Shown: positions 1-11,938 of the stretch, piece by piece
Position numbering within the stretch: position 1 is the first letter of the stretch
How the letters are laid out: each line of letters opens with the position of its first letter
Source of the DNA: Tipula vernalis
Taxonomy: Eukaryota; Arthropoda; Insecta; Diptera; Tipulidae
Assembly: GCA_958295665.1 (NCBI GenBank)
Contig: OY282559.1
Span: 262,266,245-262,330,244 of the forward strand
DNA length: 64,000 bases
Reading direction: 5' to 3'
Program-made: the position numbers and the translations under genes
The notes under the pieces: model-generated
What the model saw: the letters and a program-made list of their open reading frames with translations, nothing else
Database searches by the model: none
Told to the model about the DNA's origin: nothing

Positions 1-60
1 ACTCGACCTGGCTCCAGACACCTAAGTAGTCGATAGTTAGAAAACTTTGTTAGGTTTGTA
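1..60 (-). repeat. Partial copy of an (AATC)n-tailed repeat family
   Basis: Read on the minus strand, these bases match the segment before the (AATC)n tail at 22485-22520 and, more weakly, at 5785-5820 (shared words: ACTAACTATCGACTACTT, GGTGTCTGGA, GGTCGAGT). The tail itself would lie outside the window. This looks like the 3' region of a retroposon, but no protein is visible, so the class is unknown. Confidence 0.5.
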
Positions 61-2010
61 CATTTTGTTTCACTTGACGTTTTTGTTGAAGTTATTGCGT
101 GTCTACTGTCTCTAATACTCGCCCCCATAAAACTGGGGTTTTTTGAATGAAATTAAATCATTTTTAATAAAATTTTCTACGAATAAGGCGGAACTTATAA
201 TTTCGAACTATTTTTTAATAATTTTGGTATTGAAAATCAAACAAATTTGTCTATAATTAGATTTGACGGTTTGAAATACCGGTTTGCTGTTTGTGCATGG
301 GGCAATGCCTTTAGATTTGTTATGAAGTTTTGTTTCAAAACAAAGCGGCCTTTAAACTTTCCTTATAAATATGACTTCTCGGCATAAATTGTTTGATGAG
401 GTTTTCAAAATATTGTTGCTGGGTTTAACTATCGAGATAGTGATGTATTTTCTGGTTTCTTTGCTGCCACATTGGCATTTTGATCTGCGCTTGCATATTT
501 TCCATCAATTTCTGGAAGTACCCCCGAGATAGTCCCAAATTCTTCCAAAACAGTTTCATGTTTGGTTATTGAACCACAAAAATCATAAGCTCCAGATGCG
601 AAGCCATAAACTGATTTTATTATATGCTTTAATGGCAGTTCATTAAATGGAGTAAGCAAATAAACCAATCCTAGGGTTTTCCAAGAAGATTTTCAAAATG
701 GTGTATTAGTTGTCCTCTAAAGGCGGTATTAATGGGTGTTCTATCTGAGCCTATTGCCAACAAGCTGATTGATTTAATATGCAGTTGGAAATTGTTGAGG
801 CATATCCTGATTCAACCGCAATATACATAAATCAGGACGTGTGGTTCTAATTCTTTTAATAAAGTAAAATGTTCCAAATTTAGACTACGGCGATGATAGG
901 TATTTGAATTTTCGTCCATATTATTAAAGGAAATATAACGATTCTTAATTTCAGGTCTTCTTACAAATTACCAGTTTCAAATCTCTTCGCGCGAGAGTTA
1001 ACTTTCCGCTAATCGGATTTCTCTGGTATTTTATTTAGAACTAATGGTTTAATGGCTCTTTCTTTGATAATTTGATTCAAATGAATAAACTTCTTGTTTG
1101 AAAAAGACTAAATACCCAATGGCTGCCCTTTTTTTGTAACTCATGCTGCAGGTATATTTTGATAAAATGTATCTTGGTGATTTACGTTTTTTTGACAGAT
1201 ATAAACGTGAATCGCAAAATTAACGTTATTTTCTATTCTGACTGAAGAGAAACGTTCCCGTGCCCGACGTTAAAAAACCCATGTATCTTTGGATGGGTTT
1301 TTGAAACGTTTTTTCGTTTATATGACAAATAATTAATTTAGAAAAAAGTTATTCGTTTTGTAATATTAAAACTAATAAAATTTGGTTGCTAGTAAGTATT
1401 AGGGATTATTAAATAAATTAATAATAATTTAGGGAACAGGTAGGAGAATAAACCGCGCATGACAATGACAAACAACGGGATAGAGCAAATGCTATGATGA
1501 TTTGAAATAAGTAAACAAATAATGATAATGTCTCATTACCAAACATCTTATTTCAATTTTTCTCTTAGATTTCACAAAAAGCACAAAAAATACGACACCC
1601 GGCTTGGTCAATTGGATATAAATTGTTCACAATCGCGTTTTGGTCTTATAGACATAACATGGTGAAACATTTGGCTGGGACATTGATAGGTGCGCGCTTT
1701 TTCCTACCGTCGATTGGTAGCTCCCGAGGCGAAAAATGTGATATGTATTTATAGTAAAATGTTTATGTTAATTCTATAAAACCATGGTGGCGTACTTGTG
1801 GCATCGTCTGTTCGCCTAAAAAGTACATTTGATTTATGTACTTATTCTCAAACAGACTAAAATCGTACTCAATATGACGATAATTTGACATAACCTTTAT
1901 ATGTTTTCCAGTATTCTACGTTAATTACCTGAATAGGAATTTGACAAAACAGAAACGTTCACGTTAAGGAACATTCGATACCCGTCATGTTTCTTATACT
2001 TTTTTTCAGA
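61..2010. other. No gene recognised; AT-rich spacer
   Basis: Both strands carry only short frames with no recognisable domain. A 79-residue minus-strand frame at 429-668 has no motif I can name. It probably continues the reverse-oriented repeat at the window start, because base composition and style resemble 2.5-5.7 kb, but I cannot align it securely. Confidence 0.4.
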
Positions 2011-2445
2011 ATATAGCTTTTGATATTTTTCGAGTTAGGTTAATGAATGAATTTGAAGTTATGCGACATTGAAACCTTCCGCTTTAAGCAAAAGACATAA
2101 AAGCTCTTGTACGACTTTCCTTTACAAATAATATTTTTCGAGTTATTTTAAGAAAAATGAATTTGAGGTCGTCGTGCTACTTTGAAACTTTAAAGAAATT
2201 TCCAGCTTTATATAAATGAAACAAAAACTCTTCTTTGAGTTTCTTTTAAAACGAATATTTTTCGAGTTATCTTAAAAACAAATGTGCTTTGGGTTATGGT
2301 GCGACCTTGATATTTTAAGAAAATTTTCTGCTTTAAACAAAAGACATATGTATATGCTATTTGGCAACTTTATTTAAAATGAATGTTTTCCGAGTTATCT
2401 GAACAAAAGTGAATTTGAGTTTATAGTGCTTTCAACAAAAGACAC
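2010..2445 (+). repeat. Satellite block 1 (about 115-124 bp unit)
   Basis: About 3.5 degenerate units. Each unit carries TTTTTCGAGTTATCTTAAG, then AATTTGAGGTTATGGTGCGA, ACTTTAAGGAAATTTTCCGC, TTTATACAAAAGACATAAAA, GCTCTT and TTTCCTTTAAAATTAATA. The same unit recurs at about 5.97-6.22, 8.67-8.71, 9.64-10.34, 10.52-11.0 and 11.94-13.04 kb in the same orientation. It is therefore one old array broken up by insertions. Confidence 0.85.
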
Positions 2446-2459
2446 AGAAAGGTGGAGTG

Positions 2460-5400
2460 CGAACATTCAAAGAGGATAGACGTGTTTTTTCTATCCTCTT
2501 CAAAAATTTAATTTAATTTAATTTTCTTTTCTTTTTCTTTTTTGTTTCTTATGTACTGATACGTATATACTTTATATACATATGTATATACATTTTAATT
2601 TTAAATTTTAAATTTAATTCTAATTAAATTCAAGTTTAGTGTAATGTGTAGTGAAAATAATTAAACTAAAGTGTAATTTTGGAAAATGCAATCCACCGGG
2701 ATGCATTTGTCAGGCAATATTTTTTTATTTTTGTAGATAGAAAAATGAAAAGTGCATGATTTGATATTTTGTGGATTGTAAATACAATCAAATTTCAATT
2801 TTTAATTACTAAAGTTTAATATTTAGATAGTATTGAAATAAATTTTAACTTATGGTATATAAAATAAGTTGCAATAAATTTGGTATTAGATTTTATTTTT
2901 ACGACACTAATATATACTTATAATTTAGTATATAAAAGGGCCATAAATATGTTTGTGTACTATGTAGTTGTGTCGTTTTCTCTTTGCACGATTTCTGTGA
3001 AGGAAGTGTGCTTGGTTTTGTTGGTTTTTGTATTATAAAGTACAAACAACAACGAGAAAGAGAATCTTTACGCTGGTTTTGATACAGCAGTCACAAGTAT
3101 TTTACTGTTGTGTAAAATAGGCACTAATACATCCATACAACTTGATGTATTATGTAAGCGCAATGAAATTTTGTATATTCGACTCAAATAGGATTTTTAT
3201 ACTTTGTATAATCGAATTGGTTTGAGTCGAATTGGAATTGGGAGCTGTCTTATACAATTCATTTGAACGGTTTATTTAGGTAAGATTAATACATTTTTTT
3301 ACAGGGTATTACATACTGAATCAAATTGTTTTCTAATTAATTTAATTAATATTATAAATTATAAATTATCTAAATAAATAAATAAATAGATAAATGAAAT
3401 GCGAATTTAGAAATGTTGGTTTAAATTAAGTTAAGATTTGATTTTTGATTTTAATGGTTGTCTTAATGGATTTATTGAAATTTAGATGGTGGGATGTACA
3501 CACAATCGTCATAATTACGTATATGACACATCGATACATTTTTAAGAAAGTAAGGGTTAATTTTCATGGCATTTATTTATTGTTTTATTTACTTTGCATG
3601 CTTGATTTGGCAGGGAATGAGGTCCATGAACTGAGTTAAAATTTTGGATATATTTCTATTTATTTATTAATAAAGAGATAAATTTCTGAATTATTGATTA
3701 GGATCAGGTTTTTGTTGGCGGTGATCTCTTCAATTGGTAAATGATGCTAATTGGATTTTTATTTAGGTAGTCTAATATTTTATAAGTTTTATTTTTGGGT
3801 TGCGAAAATGACTAAGTTGAAGCAAATCAATTGAATATGTACACTATCAGACATAAATATTTGGATGACATCCGGGATTAATCATTGGAGCTGATTTTGG
3901 GGTAGCTGATTTTGCTACTCGTGCAAATTACCGCTCAGTCGACTTAGTTAAAGTCGTGGGCGTTTACAACGTTGCTTATTTGTGTTGATTTGGTTTCAAT
4001 AAATTTCTTTTTTTTGAAACTGATGCTACCGTTTGATATTACATATTGTAGGGATTTATTTTGATAAGTTTCTTGTCGTTGCAATTATCAAAAATTATCT
4101 TCTGCTAAAATCAATCACTTTATTGGTATTTAATTGTAATTTATATTAATGTTGCTATTTCGATAAATATTTATGTATATAGATTGAAATATTATACTAA
4201 TTAAATGAATAGCATCGTACGTTATCTAGGATAAGGGAAATTCCCTTTTATATGATATTGTAAACTGCATTGCATTGCAAAATTATTTGAGGTATTGATG
4301 AAAATATTTCAATAGTTTTTGTCAGTTTAATTTAATTTAATTATATCAAAGTGTCATAGTTTGTTCGGGTATTTTTGTCTGATGGTCTAGTTGATATAAA
4401 GTATATACAATTGTTAGATCGTCTCCAAGCTACAGAAATATTGGTGAATTCTCGCTCAACATCCAGAAACTTCAAGCAGCAGTTATGTAGCGTAGAAAAT
4501 GTATTGTTCTTGTGTTATCTATTTTATTTTATTTATCACTAACTAATTTATATAAGTTAATTTCTATTATTTATGTAGTAAAGCAATTTAATTTTCAGGG
4601 ATACCTGGGAAACTCTAATTGTGTTTTATTGGTAAATATCATATATACACGTACATGTAGTACTTAACTAAATTATTGATATTCTAGACTTTTTTGCGTC
4701 TTATTATGATCAATGTTTAAATTATATTATATACTTTTATAAATACATAATTATTTTCAACATTATTAATTTCTTTTTTCTAGATTTGTAGGAAATTGCC
4801 GATTAGTTTAAATTTAATAGTATGGTTAAATATAAATTTTCAACTTTTTATTTTTAAATCTAGTTGCAGTAGGTAAACAATTAATTAACTATTTACAGGA
4901 GAATGGTAACTAATGGAACAAGTGCTGTGAATTTAAATTATAACTTAATAATTTAAAATTTTTAAACATTCTTTTGGAATTTCAGCTTAGAAGTGGGAGA
5001 GTTTACATAGGCAATTTCATAAAATGTTAATTTTTGTAATTCTTCTATGTAATATATTGTGTTTTGCTCATTAAGATATAATAATTAATTTAGATTAAAA
5101 ATATTTAAAGGTTTCTCTTCCTTAATTTGCTAATAAATAATTCAATTTTCAGAATATAACATAGTTCCAGAAACAATCTTTCATATGGAGATTAAATTAA
5201 TCCTGAAATTCAGAATTAGCTTTAATATTATGGTGATTTATTAATTAAAATTAGTTTTCAGAATTGCCTGGGAAATTATATATTGATTTTATTTGTTCAT
5301 TCTTGATATACTACTTATAGTAACTAACTGAATTATTGATGATTTTAGGCTGTTGTGGTGCTGTAACATTATCATTTTTAAATTATTTATTTAATTTTAT

Positions 5401-5700
5401 AAAATAATTGAATTTTTAATTATTTATTCTCTTTTTCTTGATCGGTAGGAAATTTCTGATTAGTTTTAAGTAAAATTTTATGTATAAAATGGTTTTTAAC
5501 GTTTATTCTAATTCATGTTTCAGTACGTAATAATTAATTAATTAGATATAGAAGGGCCATGAAAAATGAAATAAGCGCTGTTTTTGTAATCTTAGCTTAG
5601 TAATTTTAGTTTTTCTTAAATATTTTATCAGGCAAATTAATGAAAGGCGGACAGGGGGAAATTATAACATTAATAATTTTTAATTTAGGTTTAGGGAGTC
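2460..5700. repeat. AT-rich segment with a diverged ~660-bp tandem duplication
   Basis: There is no coding signal. A segment starting near 4597 (TTTTCAG..CCTGGGAAA, then a GTAGTACTTAACTAAATTAT-like stretch, TAGGAAATTGCCGATTAGTT and ATTAATTAACTA) recurs with the same order of landmarks from about 5258 (TTTTCAG..CCTGGGAAA, GTAACTAACTGAATTATTGA, TAGGAAATTTCTGATTAGTT). The period is about 660 bp and the copies are considerably diverged. The segment runs into the (AATC)n-tailed end at 5.96 kb and may be the body of that element. Confidence 0.5.
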
Positions 5701-5964
5701 CTGAAGATCCGGCCCTGGATTCCAGAGAAATGATCATCTAAAAATGTAGTTATATTGTGTTGTCTTTTGTGCCGTCTATTTACTAACTATCGATCGCATT
5801 TGTGTCTGTAACCGGGTCGAGTCTGTCCCAACTAATAATCCTATCCTATCCTTCGGTTTTGTTATGTGTAAACGGGTGTACGGTGTGTGCCCGGGAGTCC
5901 GGGAGACTTGCTATAATGCTTGGCCGTACACTCACAATCAATCAATCAATCAATCAATCAATAG
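5700..5964 (+). repeat. (AATC)n-tailed retroposon-like 3' end
   Basis: The segment ends in CAATCAATCAATCAATCAAT (5936-5964). It shares with 22380-22618 the ordered words ACTAACTATC, CCGGGT, GTTTTGTTATGT, GGGAGTC, CTTGC and GTACAC before the same tail. A short tandem tail next to satellite DNA fits target-primed retrotransposition. No RT is attached here. Confidence 0.6.
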
Positions 5965-6220
5965 TGCTTGCAATAAAAGACACAAAAAACTCTTGTTTGA
6001 TTTTACTTGAAAATCAATATTTTTCGAGTTTTCTTAACAAAAGTTCATTTGAAGTTTTGGTGCGACTTTCCAATTTTAAGGAAATTTTCCGCACAAGACA
6101 AAATAGCTCTTGAGCGATTTTCCATTAAAATAATTATTTTTCGAAACATCTTAAGAAAAACTAATTTATGAGTATGCCTTGAGACTTTAATGACTTTTTT
6201 GGCTTTATACTAATAATGAA
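5965..6220 (+). repeat. Satellite block 2
   Basis: Two units of the roughly 120-bp satellite (TATTTTTCGAGTTTTCTTAA at about 6020, ATTTTTCGAAACATCTTAAG at about 6135). It ends at GGCTTTATACTAATAATGAA, exactly where the LINE begins. The same satellite context, GGCTTTATACTAATGAAATA, is intact at about 10230 and acts as the empty site. Confidence 0.8.
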
Positions 6221-8572
6221 ATGGATAACTTCATCTCGGAAATATTTTCGTTGGGGTTAAAGCAATGTAACAGTGTTACGAATAATAGTGGTAATGTGTT
6301 GGATCTGGCTTTTGTACCATTTGATCATGAGGTGACCGTATCGACGTGTGAGGATTTGGCTGGATCGTCTAGTATTTTCCACTCTCCACTGAATATTTCA
6401 GTTATGTTTGAATGTTGCGAGTTAGTCGAAGAAAATGTTAATTCATGGACTTACAACTTTATAAAGGGCGATTACAATTCTTTAAATGCATTTCTGGATA
6501 CGTATGATTGGTCGTTTTTTTATGCTTGTAATAGTATTGATGACATGTTAATCGAATTTTATAGAATTATTAATCTAGGTATTGAGAAATTTATCCCTAG
6601 ACTGAAAGCTTTCAGCGTTAAGAAGGAACCGTGGTATAATAATGAGTTGATAAATCTAAAAAATAGAAAGGACAAGGCTCACAAGAAATATAAATTGCAT
6701 CCTAATGTTGTTAATTACAACTCGTTTGATGTATTACGTAAGAAGTATATATGTCTAAACCGATTTCTTTACAGCTGTTATATTCTGGAAATTGAATCAT
6801 TAATTAAATCGAAGCCAAATAATTTTTGGCATTTTGTTAACTACAAAAGTAAGTCTAATGGTTACCCTTCTACGATGTATTTGAACGACCGTTCCTGTGA
6901 TAACATACAGGATACTTGTAATTTATTTGCTGATTTCTTTCAGAGTGTATATAGTTCGAAATCAAATCTTGGTAATTTCAGTAATGTTGCAACTAATTCT
7001 AAGTTTTCAATGTTTCGTCTGGAAGTGGATACTATTTTATCCGAATTGTCTAATATTGATATTAACCAAAGTGCCGGTTTCGATTCTATTCTACCCATTT
7101 TTCTAAAATTAACCGGTAAGGTAATTTCTTCCCATATTTCCGTACTATTTAATAAAAGTCTCGCTGAGGGTTGCTTTCCTATTGCATGGAAACGCTCACT
7201 TATTAAGCCGATTTTCAAATCCGGATCTCGAAGCGATGTCGAGAACTATAGAGGTATTTGTATTCTTTCAGTTTTACCAGAGCTTTTTGAGAAACTAGTT
7301 AAAGATCAATTATTCTTTCATGTTAAGACTTTCATTTCTTCCAAACAGCATGGATTTTTCCCTGGTAGGTCAACTATTACTAATTTAGTTTTGTTTACTA
7401 ATTGTATTTCAAGTATTTCTATTAAATGGTAATATTGTGCAGGTCGTTTACACTGATTTTTGTAAGGCTTTTGACAAGATCGATCATGACTTGCTGTTGC
7501 GGAAACTTATTTCATTGAATTGTAACTACTTGCCAGTTGATTGGATTAGATCTTATCTAAAATCCAGAACTCAATTTGTGAAAATTGGCAGCTTCACTTC
7601 AAGAGTGATTGATGTTTCTTCAGGAGTTCCTCAAGGCAGCCATTTGGGTCCCATGCTCTTCATTCTTTTCGTAAACGATGTGGTCAACTGTCTAAGTCAT
7701 TCCGACATTCTCATTTATGCGGACGATATAAAAATCTTCAAAACTATTTCTTGCGCCAAGCCGCCAATGATGCACTTGACTTTCAGTCTGACCTGACAAA
7801 CTTCAAGGCTTGGTGTACATCGCATAATTTGATTCTAAACATCTCCAAATGCAAAACAATGTGTTTCACCCGCGTAGTCTTACCCACTAGTTACGATTAC
7901 TTCTTTGATGGTTGTAGTATTGAAACTGTTGATACTTTTAAAGATTTAGGTATAACCTTTACTTCGAATTTATCGTTCCATAAACATGTTGAAGGTTGCA
8001 TTTCTAAAGCGAATTCTATGCTTCGATTTGTTAAAAGGTTTGCTAAGGATTTTCATGATCCTTACGTGATTAAAACTTTATATGTCTCTTTTGTTCGTTC
8101 ATTGTTGGAATATGGTGTTGTAATATGGAATCCGTTTTATATTAACTATTCAGATCGCATAGAAAGGGTTCAGAAGCGATTTTTAATGTACGCACTACGA
8201 AGGTTGCCTAGAGATGCGAATGTACCTGCTTTCATACTCCCAGCGTATCGAGGTAGATGTAAATTAATAAATATGGAGCCGCTATTTATTCGTAGAATTG
8301 AAATTAGCGCAATGTTTGTTCGAGATTTATTGGTGTCTAAAATCGATTGTTCGGAAATTTTGAGTTTGCTTGATATATATACTCCATTACGTGTGCTGCG
8401 CGATAAAGATTTCCAAATTAAGTTGCCGTTTTGTAGGCAAAACTACGGTAAATGTGAGCCGGTTTATCATTCTTCTGCTTCCTTTAATAAAGTACGGCCG
8501 GCTTTTGACTTTAATCTGTCTAGAAATGCATTTAAGGAATTGATGTCGAAGCTTCTTTTGAATTATTGGTAA
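6221..8572 (+). pseudogene. LINE ORF2 relic: APE tail, reverse transcriptase, C-terminal domain
   Basis: Three overlapping frames give one protein of about 780 residues. The frame shifts near 7432-7437 and again near 7751-7796. The first part starts with the end of an APE endonuclease (VLDLAF, then FHSPL). RT follows: LIKPIFKSGS and NYRGICILSV, the palm motif TDFCKAFDKIDHDLL (first catalytic Asp), SGVPQGSHLGPMLF, and IYADDIKIF with the YADD box. The third frame holds thumb and C-terminal sequence (LGITFTSNLSFHKHV, YVSFVRSLLEYGVVIWNP) and ends at a TAA shortly before the tail. No RNase H or CCHC is seen. The motif order is established for the jockey/CR1 supergroup; clade placement is my inference. 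The two frameshifts make it non-functional. Confidence 0.88.
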
Positions 8573-8667
8573 TCTTTACATTATATAATTTTATTAAATT
8601 TCTTATTTAAGTGATGTAACCAGTTATTTATAAGTTGGTAATAAATAAATAAATAAAATAAAAAAAA
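6221..8667 (+). mobile_element. 5'-truncated LINE (jockey/CR1-group non-LTR retrotransposon)
   Basis: The insertion is delimited by the satellite: the left side stops in ..ACTAATAATGAAATGG and the right side resumes at AAAGCTCCTGTTTTCCTTTA. The uninterrupted satellite at 10230-10275 joins these two points. The 3' end is an (AATA)n/A-rich tail at 8641-8667. Only the end of the endonuclease, the RT and the C-terminal region of ORF2 are present, so the 5' part was lost, as is usual for LINE insertions. No clean target-site duplication can be read because the tail merges with the A-rich satellite. Confidence 0.85.
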
Positions 8668-8712
8668 TAAAAGCTCCTGTTTTCCTTTAAAACCAATATT
8701 TTTCGAGTTATA
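8668..8712 (+). repeat. Satellite fragment between two insertions
   Basis: A short piece of the satellite unit (GCTCCTGTTTTCCTTTAAAA to TTTTTCGAGTTATA). It continues after the next element at 9638 (TTAGTAAAACCGAATTTGG). The joined order equals the intact copy at about 10255-10315. Confidence 0.75.
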
Positions 8713-9635
8713 TCAAGGGAACCTTGATTATACAAAACCATGTCTAAAAAACACAGCTTTTATAAAGGAATTAGAAACGAGGAAAAAACCAAACTTTTCA
8801 TGGTAAAATACACAAAACATATGGGAAATTACTTTTTTTCCTAAGACAAATTTTTAAATGAAAACGTTACAAATTCTTAAATATGATTTCTGAAATATTT
8901 TCATAAATATTTGAATTTCAACATATATGAATGTCGTTTAAGTAAATCGTTTTCATTTTCTTATAATAATTGAATTATTTAAAGTTAAATATAAAAAAAA
9001 AATCATAACAACAGCATTCTGGTCAAATTAAAATAAAAGCCTACTACAATTCGTTTGGTCATTAAGTCAATATACATTACATAGATGGCAGTGATGGCCG
9101 TAAAAATTTGGTAAAATCATACCAACAATTACCACCTGAGGAAATTTCAAGTAAAAAAATTGTAGGAAAAGCAAGACAAATTCACAAAAAATTAAGTACG
9201 AGTGATAATTTTGTGACCAAAAAATTTTTTTTCGTATTTTTCTGTAAATATTTTAGACATCTTACGTACACTAGTAAAACTAAAGATAAATTTAGCAAGT
9301 ATTATTTTAATTTGTCAGAGCCAACTTTGATTTATTTTTCAAAATGGAAATTCGAAAAATATATTTTAGGCATAGTTTAATTTTAATATTTCTGCAATTA
9401 ATATTTATTCAATAACAATATAGTCTTATTGAATGTTGTTGTTCAAGGTATGTAGAAAACATTTATATAAACATTTTATAATATTTTAGCTTTTTTCATT
9501 GAAGAACTTGAACCTAAGAAACACCATTTTTACTATGGATTCCTATGGAAATCAATGAAAAGTTATACCACTAAAAAAGCTTCTAAAAAATACGTCAATA
9601 TGATTATGGCTCTATACTCTAGAAGGCTCTGGTTA
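8713..9635. mobile_element. Non-autonomous Tc1/mariner-type element with TA target duplication
   Basis: The satellite word GAGTTATATTAGTAAAACC, intact at about 10296, is split here into GAGTTATA and TATTAGTAAAACC. This leaves a 923-bp insert between two TA dinucleotides. The left end begins TCAAGGGAACCTTGATTATA. The inverted right end is only a diverged match (CCTT..TATA..CCAT). The first ~140 bp match 23393-23530, which precedes a Tc1-like transposase relic, so this is probably a deletion derivative of that family. A 90-residue frame at 9108-9380 shows no transposase motif and I do not call it a gene. Confidence 0.7.
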
Positions 9636-9637
9636 TA

Positions 9638-10338
9638 TTAGTAAAACCGAATTTGGAGTTATGGTGTAACATTCAAACTTTAAGGATATTTTCTGTTTTA
9701 TACAAAAGACAAAAAAGCTCTTCTGCGATTTTCGAATATTTTTCGAGTTAACTTACGAAAAATTAATTTGAGGTTATCATGCGACGTTGAAGCTTTAAGG
9801 ACATTTTTCCCTTTTTGCAAATGACATAAGAGCGCGCTCTAGAAATTTTTTCTTAAAATTAATATTTTTCGAAATATCCTAAAAAAATAAATTTGAGGTT
9901 ATGATGCTACTTTGAAATCTTAAGAAATTTTTCGCTTTATACGAAAGACAAAAAGCTCTTATTTAGTTTTTCTTTCAAATTAACAATTATTGAGTTATGT
10001 ACCTTGAAAACAAATATGCTTTAGGTTATGGTGCGACCTTGAAATTTTAAGAAAATTTTCTGCTTTAAACAAAAGACATAAAAGCTGTTCTTTGATTTTC
10101 CTTTAAAATTAATATTTTTCGAGTTATCTTATCTTATCTTGGTAAATTTCTGCAAAATACAATAGCTCTTGAGAAACTTTCCATTAAAATAATTATTTTT
10201 CGAATAATCTTAAGAAAAATTAATTTAGGAGTATGGCTTTATACTAATGAAATAAAAGCTGCTGTAGTTTTCCTTAAAATCAATATTCTTCGAGTTATAT
10301 TAGTAAAACCGAATTTGTAGTTATATTCTGACATTGAA
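9638..10338 (+). repeat. Satellite block 3
   Basis: About six units of the ~115-124 bp repeat, some shortened (for example a unit with duplicated TTATC near 10125). It includes the copy at 10225-10320 that serves as the empty site for both the LINE and the Tc1/mariner insertion. Confidence 0.85.
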
Positions 10339-10519
10339 GGTGCGTACATGCTCCAGTTCTGGTGAAAAATGTACACCACAAAGTTAGCAAAATAGTATAA
10401 CTTTTAGTTAAAATTGGTTACCCTGGTGAACTTTTTGTTCTAGTTGGAAATAATTCAACTCATACAGCTAACTTCGTGGTGTACATTTTTTCATCAGAAA
10501 TGTATAGTATGTACGCAGC
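10339..10519. mobile_element. 181-bp palindromic MITE inside the satellite
   Basis: The ends are GGTGCGTACATGCTCC and, inverted, GCTGCGTACATACTAT. The imperfect inverted arms extend about 50 bp each (GGTGAAAAATGTACACCAC against GTGGTGTACATTTTTTCATC). It interrupts the satellite word ACATTGAA..CTTTAAGG. The centre is non-coding. The family is unknown. Confidence 0.75.
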
Positions 10520-10999
10520 TTCAATCTTTAAGGATATTTTCCGTTTTATGCAAAAGACAAAAAAGCTCTCCCGCGATTTTCGAATATTTTTCGAGTTATC
10601 TTAAGAAAAATTAATTTGAGGTTATCGTGAGACGTTAAAACTTTAAGGACATTTTTCGCTTTTTTCAAATGTCATGAAATATTTTTCGAAATATCTTAAA
10701 AAAATAAATTTGAGGTGATGATGCCACTTTGAAACTTGAAGGAAATTTTTTGCTTTATACAAAAGACATAAAAGCTCTTATTTAGGTTTCCTTTAAAATT
10801 AACGATTATCGAGTTGTCTTAAGAAAAATTAATTTAGGGTTATTGTATGGCCATAAAACTATCAAGTCATTTTTCGCTATAAACAAATGACCCAAATGCT
10901 CTTTAGAAATTTTCCATAAAAATTGATATTTTTGAGTTTTCTTAACAAAAATGAATTTGTGATTATGGTTCGACTTTGAGACTTTATGAAAATTTTTCG
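10520..10999 (+). repeat. Satellite block 4
   Basis: About four units of the satellite between the palindromic MITE and the foldback mosaic. The last unit breaks off after AATTTTTCGAATAAAG. Confidence 0.8.
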
Positions 11000-11938
11000 A
11001 ATAAAGAAAGAGAAGTTTGTCTGTGTATTAAACCAATAAGACTCTTTCGGCTTTTTGTAGACAAAATATATTAACAATAATGGTATTGACAAAATTTTTC
11101 GATTGGTTAGAAAAAAGTAGAAATATCAATCCTTCCCGTACTTTACCCCAAGAGTTATACAAAGTGTATAACCCTGAACAAAAAATGAGAACTTTCCTTG
11201 AGCTCAATGTGTTGGTAGTTTTTTTTTCGTACTGAAAAGGTTGGTTTACAAAAATACAATTCGTACTTAACACAGATATTGTTAAGTATGAACGTACTGA
11301 TCTAGCGAATTATATTTACTAAATCAAAAAACTCAAGGAAAACCCTCATTTCTGTGTGTTTATGCCCGCACAAATAATTAAGAAAAAGAAAAGTTTGTCT
11401 GTGTATTAAATCAATAAGATTCTTTCGGCTTTTGATACACAAAATATATTAACAATTTTTTGCGATTGGTTAATCAGAAAAAATTAAGAGGCCAATATTT
11501 ATAATATATCTAACAAAAAAGTAGAAATATCAATCCCCCAGAAAATGAGAACACACAGAAATGAGGGTTTTCCTTAAGTTTTTTGATTTAGTGAATATAA
11601 TTCGCTAAATCAAGTACGTTCATACTTGACACTATCTGTGTTAAGTAGAAATTGCATTTTTGTAGTTTGGTCATAGCTACCTGATGAGTAGACCAACTTT
11701 TTCAGTACGAAACCAAACTACCAACACAATGAGCCCAAGGAAAGTTCTCATTTTTTGTTTAGAGTTATACACTTTGTAGAACTCTTGGGGTTACGGGGGG
11801 GATTGATGTATCTACTTTGTTGGTAGATATATTATAAATATTTTTTCTGATCAACCAATCGAAAAATGTTGTGAATGCTATTATTGTCAATAATATTTTA
11901 TCTATAAAAAGCCGAAAGAATCTTATTGATTAATATTT
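11000..11938. mobile_element. Foldback-like mosaic of direct and inverted segments
   Basis: The segment from AAGTTTGTCTGTGTATTAAA (11011) to about 11370 is followed by a second, direct partial copy from about 11391. An inverted copy then runs from about 11540 to 11935, ending GCCGAAAGAATCTTATTGAT. Shared words include TCGATTGGTTA / TAACCAATCGA-type ends, GAGAACTTTCCTTG / CAAGGAAAGTTCTC and AAATCAAAAAACTCAAGGAA inverted. The whole could fold into a long hairpin. A diverged relative lies at 21063-21320. No protein is visible. Confidence 0.7.

Noticed and set aside
5936..5964. (AATC)n run as a CRISPR- or telomere-like array
   Set aside because: It is a simple 4-bp tail repeated about seven times next to a retroposon-like 3' end. 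There are no spacers and no telomeric TTAGG units.
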